Shown: one piece after another, positions 8,974-17,084 of the stretch
Numbering within the stretch: the stretch's first letter is position 1
Layout of the letters: each line of letters opens with the position of its first letter
Source of the DNA: Gammaproteobacteria bacterium
GTDB taxonomy: Bacteria; Pseudomonadota; Gammaproteobacteria; HyVt-429
Assembly: GCA_013152415.1 (NCBI GenBank)
Contig: JAADGI010000014.1
Span: 68,489 to 104,495 of the forward strand
Direction: 5' to 3'
DNA: 36,007 bases
Translations under genes and position numbers: made by a program
Notes under the pieces: generated by a model
Told to the model about the DNA's origin: nothing
Seen by the model: only the letters and a program-made list of their open reading frames with translations
The model's database searches: none

Positions 8974-10703
8974 GCCAACTCCCTATCCGTCGGTACGACA
9001 GCGTTGCAGGGGGCAAGGTGCATCTCATGATGACCCTTGCCTGCAGCCACCATTGGAAACACGTTCTCCTTTTGATCGGTGATAAAATCCATAAATACCA
9101 AGCGATCCTTCATCCCCAAGGCCTCCTTCAACACACCTTCCACATCGGATGGCTTGGTGATTTGAAAGCCCACGTGACCGTAACTTTCAGCCAGCTTGGT
9201 AAAATCAGGTAAGGCTTCCATGTAGGAATGTGAGTAACGCCGCTCATAAAAGAACTCCTGCCACTGCCGCACCATACCCATGTAACGGTTATTGAGATTG
9301 ATCACCTTGATGGGCAAGGCATACTGCTTACAAGTCGACAATTCCTGAATGCACATCTGGATGCTGGCTTCACCGGTCACACAAGCCACCGTAGCCTCGG
9401 GATGGGCAAACTGCACACCCATAGCTGCCGGCAGACCAAAACCCATGGTGCCAAGACCGCCAGAGTTGATCCAGCGCCGGGGTTGATCAAACTTGTAAAA
9501 CTGCGCGGTCCACATTTGGTGTTGGCCCACGTCCGAGGTCACATAGGCATCACCACCGGTCAACTCATACAACTGCTCTAACACATATTGGGGCTTGATG
9601 AGCTCATCGCTCTTTTGGTAGGTCAGGCACTTGAGTCCACGCCATTCCTCTATCTGTTGCCACCAACTCTTTAAGGCCTGACTATCAGGCTTGATATCCG
9701 AGGCCTTCACCCGTTTCATCATATCTTGTAAAACGGTGTCGGCATCACCCACGATAGACACCTCCACCGGCACCGTCTTGCCAATGGATGAGGGGTCCAC
9801 ATCCACGTGGACGATACGGGCATGGGGGCAAAACTTGGCGAGTTCCCCGGTGATCCGGTCGTCAAACCGGGCCCCCACCGCCAACAACACATCACACTCG
9901 TGCATGGCCATATTGGCTTCATAGGTGCCGTGCATGCCCAACATGCCCAAAAATAGAGAATCCGTCGCCGGGTAGCTCCCCAAACCCATCAGGGTATTGG
10001 TAATAGGGTAACCCAGCTCACGCACAAAGGCGGTGAGCGAGGCCGAGGCCTCACCAAGAACGATACCGCCGCCGGTATAGATCATGGGCCGCTTGGCGGC
10101 CAACAGCAATTCCACACCTTTTTTGATCTGCGCCGGATCACCTTCCTTTACCGGTGAGTATGACCGAATAAACGCAGTCTCGGGGTAGGCATATTCGGTC
10201 TTATTGGCCGTGATGTCCTTGGGGACATCCACCACCACCGGGCCAGGCCGGCCACTGGTGGCAATATAAAAGGCCTTCTTGATCGTAACCGCCAGGTCCC
10301 GTACATCTCGCACCAAAAAATTGTGTTTTACGCAGGGTCGGGTAATGCCCACCGAATCCACTTCCTGAAAGGCATCATCACCAATAAGGGCAGAGGCCAC
10401 CTGAGCGGTGAAGACCACCAGGGGGATGGAATCCATGTAGGCGGTAGCGATGCCGGTCACGGTATTGGTTGCACCAGGCCCCGAGGTCACCAACACCACG
10501 CCGGGCTTGCCAGTAGAGCGGGCATAGCCATCCGCAGCATGGGTCGCACCCTGCTCATGGCGCACCAGAATATGCTGTACCTTGTCCTGGGTGTACAAGG
10601 CATCATAAAGGTGCAAGGCCGCGCCCCCTGGATAGCCGAAGAGATGCTCCACACCCTCATCTGCCAGGCAACGCACAAATATGTCAGCGCCGGTTAATTC
10701 CAA
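8970..10703 (-). CDS. ilvB: Acetolactate synthase large (catalytic) subunit
   Basis: Thiamine-diphosphate enzyme that joins two pyruvates, or pyruvate and 2-oxobutyrate, at the start of branched-chain amino acid synthesis. It has 577 residues with the three-domain layout. The catalytic Glu50 lies in VRHEQGATHAADGYA after FGYPGGA. The central FAD-binding domain spans about 190-330. The C-terminal cofactor domain has NLNNRYMGMVRQW. The thiamine-diphosphate metal motif, usually GDG or GEG, here reads GEA (residues 444-446). The start is TTG at 10703, preceded by GAGG with five bases of spacing; the reading ELTGADIFVRCL matches the family's N-terminus. A hairpin terminator lies just upstream. The gene could equally be called ilvI. 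Confidence 0.95.
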   Translation of the reverse strand: MELTGADIFVRCLADEGVEHLFGYPGGAALHLYDALYTQDKVQHILVRHEQGATHAADGYARSTGKPGVVLVTSGPGATNTVTGIATAYMDSIPLVVFTAQVASALIGDDAFQEVDSVGITRPCVKHNFLVRDVRDLAVTIKKAFYIATSGRPGPVVVDVPKDITANKTEYAYPETAFIRSYSPVKEGDPAQIKKGVELLLAAKRPMIYTGGGIVLGEASASLTAFVRELGYPITNTLMGLGSYPATDSLFLGMLGMHGTYEANMAMHECDVLLAVGARFDDRITGELAKFCPHARIVHVDVDPSSIGKTVPVEVSIVGDADTVLQDMMKRVKASDIKPDSQALKSWWQQIEEWRGLKCLTYQKSDELIKPQYVLEQLYELTGGDAYVTSDVGQHQMWTAQFYKFDQPRRWINSGGLGTMGFGLPAAMGVQFAHPEATVACVTGEASIQMCIQELSTCKQYALPIKVINLNNRYMGMVRQWQEFFYERRYSHSYMEALPDFTKLAESYGHVGFQITKPSDVEGVLKEALGMKDRLVFMDFITDQKENVFPMVAAGKGHHEMHLAPCNAVVPTDRELA

Positions 10704-10715
10704 AATGACCTCATG

Positions 10716-10741
10716 AATAAAAAATGCCCGCAGAACGGGCG
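10716..10741 (-). terminator. Rho-independent terminator before ilvB
   Basis: On the minus strand GCCCG, a five-base loop and CGGGC are followed by ATTTTTTATT. The stem occupies 10726-10740. It ends cysS transcription, or, because it sits only about 15 bases before the ilvB TTG start and downstream of a possible promoter (TTGACG, 17 bases, TAAGTT), it may act as an attenuator of ilvBHC. No Ile/Val/Leu-rich leader ORF is visible. Confidence 0.75.
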
Positions 10742-10854
10742 TTTTCGGGATAAAACGTCAACACAAGCGTAGGCCTGCAACTTACTGTTTCGGTTGGGGA
10801 TCGTCAATACTCCGAACAAAAAAATCCTGCTAAAACTGCACTCCAGAAGTAGAT

Positions 10855-12255
10855 CTAATTGCGCCGCCAAGTGGTCACGCCATCACGGTCTTCGAGAATG
10901 ATATTGGCAGCCAAAAGCACATCCCGAATTCGATCCGCCTCTGCCCAATCCTTGTTTTTACGGGCACCATCACGGGCATCCATATGCTGCTGGATCTGTT
11001 CATCGGAAAGTCCACCCTCATCGTCACCAGCACCGGACCCAGACTGCAAAAATTCTTGGGGGGACTGCTGGAACAACCCCAAAATAGCCCCCAAGCCCAT
11101 CAATACCCCTGCCAGGTGAGTGGCCTTATCCACCTCCCCCGACTCTTTGATGGCATTAAGCTGGTGACGCAAGTCTGCCAATACCGCGAAGGCCTCCGGG
11201 GTATTGAAATCATCGTCCATAGCAGCATAAAACCGCTGCCCATATTCACCAAAGTCCCCCCCTGACCCAGGGCTGAGCCCATTCAGGGCAATGTAATAGC
11301 CGGTGAGACCGGCCTTGGCATTTTCCAGGGCACCATCGGCATAGTTGAGAGGGCTACGGTACTGGCTGGTGAGGATGAAATAGCGCACCACCTCCGGGTC
11401 ATAGCGGGTCAGTATCTCTCTGATGGTAAAGAAATTACCCAAAGATTTGGACATCTTCTCCTCATTGATACGCACAAAACCGTTATGCATCCACAGATTG
11501 ACAAAGGTCTTACCGGTGGCCGCCTCAGACTGGGCGATCTCATTGTCGTGATGGGGAAAACGCAGATCCTGACCCCCCCCGTGGATATCAAAGTGATTAC
11601 CCAGACAGTGAGTGGACATAGCCGAACACTCAATATGCCAACCGGGACGACCAGCCCCCCAAGGGGTGGGCCAGCTCGGCTCACCCGGCTTGGCCGCCTT
11701 CCACAACACAAAGTCCAGGGGGTCTTGTTTGGCCTCGTCAGCCTCCACCCTGGCTCCCACCTTGAGATCGTCCAGGGACTCACCGGACAACGCACCATAG
11801 CCATCAAACCGGCGCACCCGGTAATAGACATCACCATTGTCCGCCAAATAGGCAAAATCCTTGTCCATCAGGGCCTGAATCATAGTCAGAATCTGATCCA
11901 TATGGGCCGTAGCCCTGGGCTCTTCATCTGGAGGCAACACCCCCAAGGCCTCGGCATCCTCGGCCATGGCCTGGATAAATCGTTGGGTCAGAACATTAAA
12001 ATCCTCCCCATTCTCGGCAGCACGGTGAATAATCTTGTCGTCGATATCAGTGATGTTACGCACATAGGTCACTTCATAACCCCGGGCACGCAAATAGCGC
12101 GTCACCATATCGAATACCACCAACACCCGGCCATGGCCCAGATGACAATAGTCATACACGGTCATACCACAAACATAGATACGGACCTTGTTGGCTTCGA
12201 TGGGACGGAGGGGTTCTTTTTGTCGACTTAGGCTGTTATAGATTTGCATCAACAT
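10855..12255 (-). CDS. cysS: Cysteinyl-tRNA synthetase
   Basis: Charges tRNA-Cys in the cytoplasm. The 466-residue protein is a class Ia synthetase of normal length. A zinc-binding cysteine lies in YVCGMTVYD (residue 29), the HIGH-type motif is CHLGHGR (36-42), and the KMSKS loop appears exactly as [10 protein letters not shown] near residue 268. The zinc-binding WHIECS and the FPHHDNE segment are present. Two ATG codons (12255 and 12249) are possible starts; the second, MQIYNS, matches most homologues. It is transcribed away from the cyclophilin gene and followed by a terminator before ilvB. The upstream minus-strand sequence contains a TATGAT box that may be its -10. Confidence 0.97.
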   Translation of the reverse strand: MLMQIYNSLSRQKEPLRPIEANKVRIYVCGMTVYDYCHLGHGRVLVVFDMVTRYLRARGYEVTYVRNITDIDDKIIHRAAENGEDFNVLTQRFIQAMAEDAEALGVLPPDEEPRATAHMDQILTMIQALMDKDFAYLADNGDVYYRVRRFDGYGALSGESLDDLKVGARVEADEAKQDPLDFVLWKAAKPGEPSWPTPWGAGRPGWHIECSAMSTHCLGNHFDIHGGGQDLRFPHHDNEIAQSEAATGKTFVNLWMHNGFVRINEEKMSKSLGNFFTIREILTRYDPEVVRYFILTSQYRSPLNYADGALENAKAGLTGYYIALNGLSPGSGGDFGEYGQRFYAAMDDDFNTPEAFAVLADLRHQLNAIKESGEVDKATHLAGVLMGLGAILGLFQQSPQEFLQSGSGAGDDEGGLSDEQIQQHMDARDGARKNKDWAEADRIRDVLLAANIILEDRDGVTTWRRN

Positions 12256-12506
12256 CGTTTGGTTTTGGCCAAAAGATGGAATATATCATAACCCCCCAGT
12301 CGAATTTCACCGCCGGGGACCACCGCAACCTCCGGTCCTGCCGGGGTAGCCCTTGGTCACCTCTGGCCATAAACCCACTTGTGTCTTATTGGCCACTGAA
12401 CGACAATAAAACACGGGATGAACACTCGTTAGCTGAATCAGTCAGCCCTACAGTATAGGTGCGCACTCATTCGCGCTTGATTGGAAATTTAATTCACTGG
12501 ACCGAC

Positions 12507-13028
12507 ATGCCTCTAAACAAGCCCAACCCCAAGGTCGTCATCCACACCACCTTTGGCCCCATCAAAATCGAGTTGTTTGCTGACAAAGCACCGAAAACTG
12601 TAGAGAATTTCCTGTTATACGTCGACGATGGATTCTACATCAATACCCTGTTTCACCGGGTGATCGACCGTTTTATCGTCCAGGGAGGTGGATTTCAAAT
12701 TGGCATGGTGCAAAAGACAACACGGCCCCCCATCACCAACGAGGCAGAAAACAGACTGCGCAACGAAATGGCCACCGTGGCCATGGCCCGTATAGCGGGG
12801 GATGCGCACTCGGCCACCTCTCAATTTTTCATCAACACCCAGGATAATGAAAGCCTCAACCGCCATAGCAATGGTGCCGATCCCGCTGGCTATTGTGTAT
12901 TCGGCAAAGTCCTGGAGGGTATGGCCGTCATTGAGCGTATTGAGGGCTCACCCACCAGCGCCCACGGAGAACATGAAAATGTGCCCGTTCAAGATGTCTT
13001 TATTGAACTCATAGAACGAATAAACTGA
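12507..13028 (+). CDS. ppiB: Peptidyl-prolyl cis-trans isomerase, cyclophilin type
   Basis: Cytosolic cyclophilin that catalyses proline isomerisation during folding. The open frame extends to a GTG at 12459, but I chose the ATG at 12507 because the family starts right before PKVVIHTTFGPIKIEL. This gives 173 residues without a signal peptide, so it is the cytoplasmic PpiB type rather than periplasmic PpiA. The cyclophilin core shows APKTVENFL, the catalytic FHRVIDRFIVQGGG with its arginine, and SATSQFFIN. It lies 16 bases before lpxH; the cysS-ppiB-lpxH neighbourhood is common in gammaproteobacteria, where cysS and ppiB are divergent. Confidence 0.94.
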   Translation: MPLNKPNPKVVIHTTFGPIKIELFADKAPKTVENFLLYVDDGFYINTLFHRVIDRFIVQGGGFQIGMVQKTTRPPITNEAENRLRNEMATVAMARIAGDAHSATSQFFINTQDNESLNRHSNGADPAGYCVFGKVLEGMAVIERIEGSPTSAHGEHENVPVQDVFIELIERIN

Positions 13029-13044
13029 CCGGCTCATCCACTCC

Positions 13045-13776
13045 ATGTCGACACTCTTCATTTCTGACTTGCATTTGTCTGTGTCTCGCCCTCAGATCAT
13101 TGATCTTTTTCTGCGATTCTTGCAGGGTCCGGCTCAGGATGCAGAGCACCTCTATATACTCGGCGACCTTTTTGATTACTGGGTGGGCGACGATATGTTG
13201 CAGCTAGAAAGTCTAGCTGATCTAGGCACGGCCCTAAAGCAACTAGCGGACTCTGATGTATCCGTTCATATTACCCACGGCAATCGAGATTTCTTATTGG
13301 GCCAGAAATTCACACAGGCCACGGGGAGCACCCTGCTAAAAGAAACCACGGTGATTGATCTCTACGGGACCCCCGCCCTCATCATGCACGGGGATAGTCT
13401 TTGCACAGATGATGTCGAGCATCAGGCCTGGCGACAGCAGGTACTCAGCAGTCAGTGGCAACAGGCATTTCTCGCTCAAAGCCTGGACAAGCGCATTGAG
13501 ATTGCCCAGTCCCTTCGCCAGCAAAGCGAAAAGAACAAACAACACAAGGCTATGGAGATTATGGATGCCAACCAACAGGCGGTCGAAGACATCATGCGCC
13601 AACATAAGGTCAAACTGTTGATACACGGCCACACCCATCGCCCTGGACGGCACCGATTTGAGCTGGATGGTGAGCCCGCCAGACGTATTGTACTGGGAGA
13701 CTGGTACCAACAGGGTAGCGTACTGGTCTGTACCGGCGATGACTGGGAATTGATAGAGCTGGGGCTGTTGGACTAG
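13045..13776 (+). CDS. lpxH: UDP-2,3-diacylglucosamine diphosphatase
   Basis: Membrane-associated metallophosphoesterase of lipid A synthesis; it hydrolyses UDP-2,3-diacylglucosamine to lipid X and UMP. The 243-residue protein shows all calcineurin-like metal motifs in order: SDLHLS (9-14), GDLFDYWVGDD (about 41-51), HGNRDF (about 79-84), HGDSLCTDD and HGHTHRP. These are the dinuclear manganese ligands of LpxH. Length is normal (E. coli 240). It follows ppiB by 16 bases and is probably co-transcribed. Its presence requires an LPS-type outer membrane. Confidence 0.96.
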   Translation: MSTLFISDLHLSVSRPQIIDLFLRFLQGPAQDAEHLYILGDLFDYWVGDDMLQLESLADLGTALKQLADSDVSVHITHGNRDFLLGQKFTQATGSTLLKETTVIDLYGTPALIMHGDSLCTDDVEHQAWRQQVLSSQWQQAFLAQSLDKRIEIAQSLRQQSEKNKQHKAMEIMDANQQAVEDIMRQHKVKLLIHGHTHRPGRHRFELDGEPARRIVLGDWYQQGSVLVCTGDDWELIELGLLD

Positions 13777-13790
13777 CAAATATTCTGGGA

Positions 13791-13997
13791 GCAACGCAGA
13801 GGGGGCTAAGGCGCAGAGAAAAAGATCAAAAGCCTGGAATGACAGTTAAAGTAAGAAATGGTCAGTGATCTTCAAAGTCTCGGTTGATCAGTGGAAGTCA
13901 ATCTGCAAGACCTTCATTGAAATAATTAAAGTTTCGCGCGGCAACGATAACTTTCTTTTTCTCTGCGTCTTTGTGCCTTTGCGGCCGCTGCGTTTTT
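13791..13997. repeat. Inverted pair of CTTTGCG-type repeats, with interior
   Basis: Two copies of the dispersed repeat face each other: 13791-13824 and 13955-13997. They share a perfect 13-bp inverted repeat, CGCAGAGAAAAAG (13812-13824) and CTTTTTCTCTGCG (13955-13967). The right copy continues into TCTTTGTGCCTTTGCGG. The 130 bases between are AT-rich and have no gene. The whole looks like a small non-autonomous element filling the lpxH-DUF3047 spacer. Confidence 0.65.
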
Positions 13998-14019
13998 CAC
14001 AGCATATCTAAATTGTAAC

Positions 14020-14676
14020 TCATCGACTGGAAAAATAGATATTGCCATAATCTGCGGAACCTGACTTCCCTGTATTGTCGGTGTCGGTCATGATAGCAAC
14101 GGCGTCAATCCGCGTGACATCACCGCCAACATGACGCTTTACATCTTCCAGCACATTACGTTTTTCCTCAACCCAGTTTCCGGCATCCGTGTTGCCCGAA
14201 CGAATCGCAATCATGGTAGCCTGACGGGCGTAGGCATTGGGCCATACGCTGCCAATGGGTTGCTGACTGGCCCAAACATAGTTGATGGCCTGGGTACGCC
14301 AAAAAAACAGGCCACCGGAAATGACGACATATATCCGTGCTGGATAGTCATCACCGTCACGGTGGGTTTCATCTATACCGGAAAACACCTGATTAACACG
14401 CCATGACCAATTTATATACGGTGTTTTTTCCAGGTCGACCGATATTTTTCTGACCAAACCCGAAGCCGTACCCTTACTGGTAGCATGAAGATAGACCCGA
14501 TCACCTGAGGTTTTGATTTCGTAGCGGGTTATCCCTTTAAATTCCTGCCTTTCCCACTGACTCATATCCGGCAAGTCAAGCACAGGTTCCAGATCATTAC
14601 TTGCATATACATTCAAAACCACGGCAACAGACAAAGCCGCCCATACCCGGTGCCCAGTTGTTACTACCGAAAACAT
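14020..14676 (-). CDS. DUF3047 family protein, probably exported
   Basis: A protein of unknown function that I assign to DUF3047. It shows the family's aromatic signatures: INWSWRVNQVF, YVWASQQPIG, SGNTDAGNWVEEKRNV and IDAVAIMTDTDNTG. The frame opens at a TTG (14700), but the ATG at 14676 gives a better signal peptide (basic start, hydrophobic AALSVAVVLNVYA, cleavage near YASN), so the mature protein is expected in the periplasm. That start makes it 218 residues. It follows the lipoprotein gene by about 100 bases on the same strand, suggesting a small envelope unit downstream of gckA. Function unknown; a beta-rich carbohydrate-binding-like fold is only a guess. Confidence 0.8.
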   Translation of the reverse strand: MFSVVTTGHRVWAALSVAVVLNVYASNDLEPVLDLPDMSQWERQEFKGITRYEIKTSGDRVYLHATSKGTASGLVRKISVDLEKTPYINWSWRVNQVFSGIDETHRDGDDYPARIYVVISGGLFFWRTQAINYVWASQQPIGSVWPNAYARQATMIAIRSGNTDAGNWVEEKRNVLEDVKRHVGGDVTRIDAVAIMTDTDNTGKSGSADYGNIYFSSR

Positions 14677-14776
14677 GCACAGGAATTGCTGGCGGCCCAA
14701 CTCAACATCATGACCATACTACCCTGGCCACAGAGGCGACCTGGTATGGGGATCCGACAAGTTATACCCAAAACGG

Positions 14777-15535
14777 TCAAGTACCAGGTGTCTCCTCGGC
14801 TGACTTGGCTTTAGATTCCCGATTGCGCATCTGTGCCGGGGTGTAACGGGAATAGTCCGCCGGCAAGGTAAACAAGACCGGGTCGGCCTTGTAGTTTTTT
14901 TCGTAGTTACCCAGGTTACGCACCTTGCCTGTCATGTCTTCCATGCGCACGGGCAAACCATATTCCAAATGCCGGGCCGGCAAAAAGACATTATTGGCCA
15001 AGTCACAACCTGTTTGAAATTCCAGGGGCACAAAGGCTGACATGGCAGCCTGTTCACCAGCGAGCACCTCACGGTATTCGATTAGGGCCTGGCGCACCTC
15101 TTCCATCAGGCCTTTGGCCGCGAACACGACATAACAACGCTTGCCATTAGTAGACAGGGTATATCGCGTTACCTTCTTGCCATCAATATCCGGACTATCC
15201 TTGAGTTCAAAGGTCTTCACCTCGTGCTTAAACTCTTTCGGCGGCTTAACTGTAATGACCTGTGGCTCGATGATCAAAATGGCCCGATTCTCGGCAGCGA
15301 CACTATAGATTGTCTTTTGCGCACGATCATATAACAAAAAATCGTTATTGTTTATGCCATCATCAATACGCATAAATTTATCGGTGACAATCATACGGGT
15401 AGGTGCAGACGCAGAGACCCCATCCTTTTCTGAGAACATTACCATATAGGCACCATCTGAACGGGAGCAGGAGGCCGTGATTCCGAGCACGAAAACAACA
15501 AGTAGAACAAAAATAGGCTGGGTCGATTTAAACAA
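14777..15535 (-). CDS. Hypothetical lipoprotein
   Basis: I do not recognise this 252-residue protein. It starts at TTG 15535, supported by a strong ribosome site (AAGGGGA, about six bases upstream). The N-terminus is a lipoprotein signal with hydrophobic core PIFVLLVVFVLGITASC and lipidated Cys23. No Asp follows the cysteine (SRSD), so sorting to the outer membrane is plausible. The body has a repeated strand pattern resembling outer-membrane lipoprotein carrier folds (SAPTRMIVTDKFMRIDDG, NDFLLYDRAQKTIYSV), but I cannot prove this. A second cysteine pair is possible (Cys133 and Cys176 by my count). It precedes the DUF3047 gene and may work with it in the envelope. Confidence 0.75.
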   Translation of the reverse strand: MFKSTQPIFVLLVVFVLGITASCSRSDGAYMVMFSEKDGVSASAPTRMIVTDKFMRIDDGINNNDFLLYDRAQKTIYSVAAENRAILIIEPQVITVKPPKEFKHEVKTFELKDSPDIDGKKVTRYTLSTNGKRCYVVFAAKGLMEEVRQALIEYREVLAGEQAAMSAFVPLEFQTGCDLANNVFLPARHLEYGLPVRMEDMTGKVRNLGNYEKNYKADPVLFTLPADYSRYTPAQMRNRESKAKSAEETPGT

Positions 15536-15681
15536 AAGTTATCCCCTTGAGAGTTTTAATTGTAGGCTTGCCCTTAACTTAAGGAAAACGAAAGTTAGAT
15601 GAAGAATTCAAAAATCCACATACCGCCCTCTATAGCACTAATATCGCCACCAACACAAATTCCGCCGCCGATGGTAGTGGC

Positions 15682-16923
15682 TCAATATGAAGAAAACCTC
15701 AGACCAATCATCATGTCCATGACGTTCGTCCCCGTGGGTCCGGTACTGATCAAATCTCCACTGGCTTCCAGAAACCGTCCCGAGTCGGTGGCCTGAAGAC
15801 AGGATAGTGCATTCAGTCCCACTGTCTCACCACGTTTAACAGTTTCACCGTCCACCAAAGACCCAGCATCCTTGCCAGGGCCATCGCTGCCGTCGGTGCC
15901 TGCGGCCAGCAACATCACAGCCGGCTGACCCTGTAACGTGATCGCCGCCGCCAAGCCCAAATGTTGACTGCGACCCCCTCGACCGGGGTCTTTAGATAAG
16001 GTCACTGTGGTTTCACCTCCCCAGAGGTGCAACACCCCTGCTGACTCGTTAAGCAACACACTCGCCAGAGTCGTGCCAGCATCTGCCGCGTCACCCTCAA
16101 CAAAAGCGTCATGCACAATTACATCATAACCGAGCCCCTGCGCCACTCGCTTGGCGGCCTGTTTTGCATCACCGAGATTGGCAATAACGTGGGCATCGAT
16201 TCGCTCAAAGCAGGCTGCACCCAAATCGGGGGCTGGAGGCGCCTTGGACACCAGCGCTTCCAAAAATGGGGGCAACTTGGCAGATTTTACTCTTCTACTG
16301 CCCGGGACGACGAGCCCGGAGCCAACGACACTCAGGTCATCGCCTTTCACATCTGAAATAGCAAGACAACGGACCGACCTGGGGTATAACACCTCGGCGA
16401 GTCGGCCTCCCTTTATCAGTGAGAGCGCCTTGCGTACTTGATTGCAGGAATAGATATCCAGACCGGACGCCAGTAGCCATTGATTGGCCTTCACCCAATC
16501 ATCAAGTTCAACGCCTGCGGGTAATCGCTCCACCAACGCCGACGCGCCCCCGGACAATAATAGAAGCACGAGGTGATTCTTTGGAATCGACTCAACGAAG
16601 GCCAACAAGGCGTCGCCCGCAACAAGTGAATTTTTATCCGGTAGGGGATGACCGGCTTCGATGGTAGTCCAAGGAAAATTCTGGGCAAGTTCCTGGGCAT
16701 AAGCCACCTTGGTAATCACCAGGCCATCAACAATATTAGAATCTAAAGCATCAAGCGCCCCTTGGGCCATGGCCATAGCGGCCTTACCTATAGCGATAAG
16801 ATGTGTAGGCAGTGTGATGGGGTCGTTTTTTATGGCATCCCGTACCCGATCTCGCCCATGCACGGATTTTAGTGCGGCAGAAAAAATATCGAGCAGGTTC
16901 TGGCGATGTTGTGAATACATCAC
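15682..16923 (-). CDS. gckA: Glycerate 2-kinase (MOFRL family)
   Basis: Phosphorylates D-glycerate to 2-phosphoglycerate, in the glycolate/serine or tartronate routes. The 413-residue protein has the two MOFRL-family domains: an N-terminal DUF4147 part with LVLLLLSGGASALVERLP (about 118-136) and a C-terminal MOFRL domain with LWGGETTVTL, GRGGRSQHLGLAAA and AAGTDGSDGPGKDAGSLVD. Many homologues are labelled hydroxypyruvate reductase (ttuD), but the biochemical evidence for this family supports glycerate 2-kinase. It starts at an ATG-ATG pair at 16923. Synonyms garK-type enzymes are a different fold. No glycolate oxidation genes lie nearby, so the pathway cannot be read from context. Confidence 0.9.
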   Translation of the reverse strand: MMYSQHRQNLLDIFSAALKSVHGRDRVRDAIKNDPITLPTHLIAIGKAAMAMAQGALDALDSNIVDGLVITKVAYAQELAQNFPWTTIEAGHPLPDKNSLVAGDALLAFVESIPKNHLVLLLLSGGASALVERLPAGVELDDWVKANQWLLASGLDIYSCNQVRKALSLIKGGRLAEVLYPRSVRCLAISDVKGDDLSVVGSGLVVPGSRRVKSAKLPPFLEALVSKAPPAPDLGAACFERIDAHVIANLGDAKQAAKRVAQGLGYDVIVHDAFVEGDAADAGTTLASVLLNESAGVLHLWGGETTVTLSKDPGRGGRSQHLGLAAAITLQGQPAVMLLAAGTDGSDGPGKDAGSLVDGETVKRGETVGLNALSCLQATDSGRFLEASGDLISTGPTGTNVMDMMIGLRFSSY

Positions 16924-17034
16924 TTATTGTGGTCCTATCCGTCAGTTGCCCCACCGCCCACTAACCTGGTGCAGCGTAGGACATCAGGGAACAGAGAAAT
17001 ACTTCTCACTCGATTACTTGTATCTTTTTTCTAT

Positions 17035-17068
17035 CTTCTCTGCGCCTTAGCGTCTTTGCGGCAACGCT
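17035..17068. repeat. Dispersed CTTTGCG-type repeat, copy between gckA and metZ
   Basis: The sequence CTTCTCTGCGCCTTAGCGTC continues into TTTGCGGCAACGCT. It is nearly the same as the copies at 13955-13997 and 33362-33387 (reverse complement). It lies 17 bases after the metZ stop, in the 3' region of the long fimV-metZ cluster. Confidence 0.7.
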
Positions 17069-17084
17069 CTTCAACAAGCTAACA

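Noticed and set aside
11485-12231. 248-codon plus-strand frame opposite cysS
   Set aside because: Antisense shadow of the synthetase; no family features, while the cysS frame has all its catalytic motifs.
12317-12338. GGACC/GGTCC hairpin between cysS and ppiB as a regulatory element such as a T-box
   Set aside because: The stem is only five pairs with a 12-base loop, and no T-box core or specifier structure is visible.
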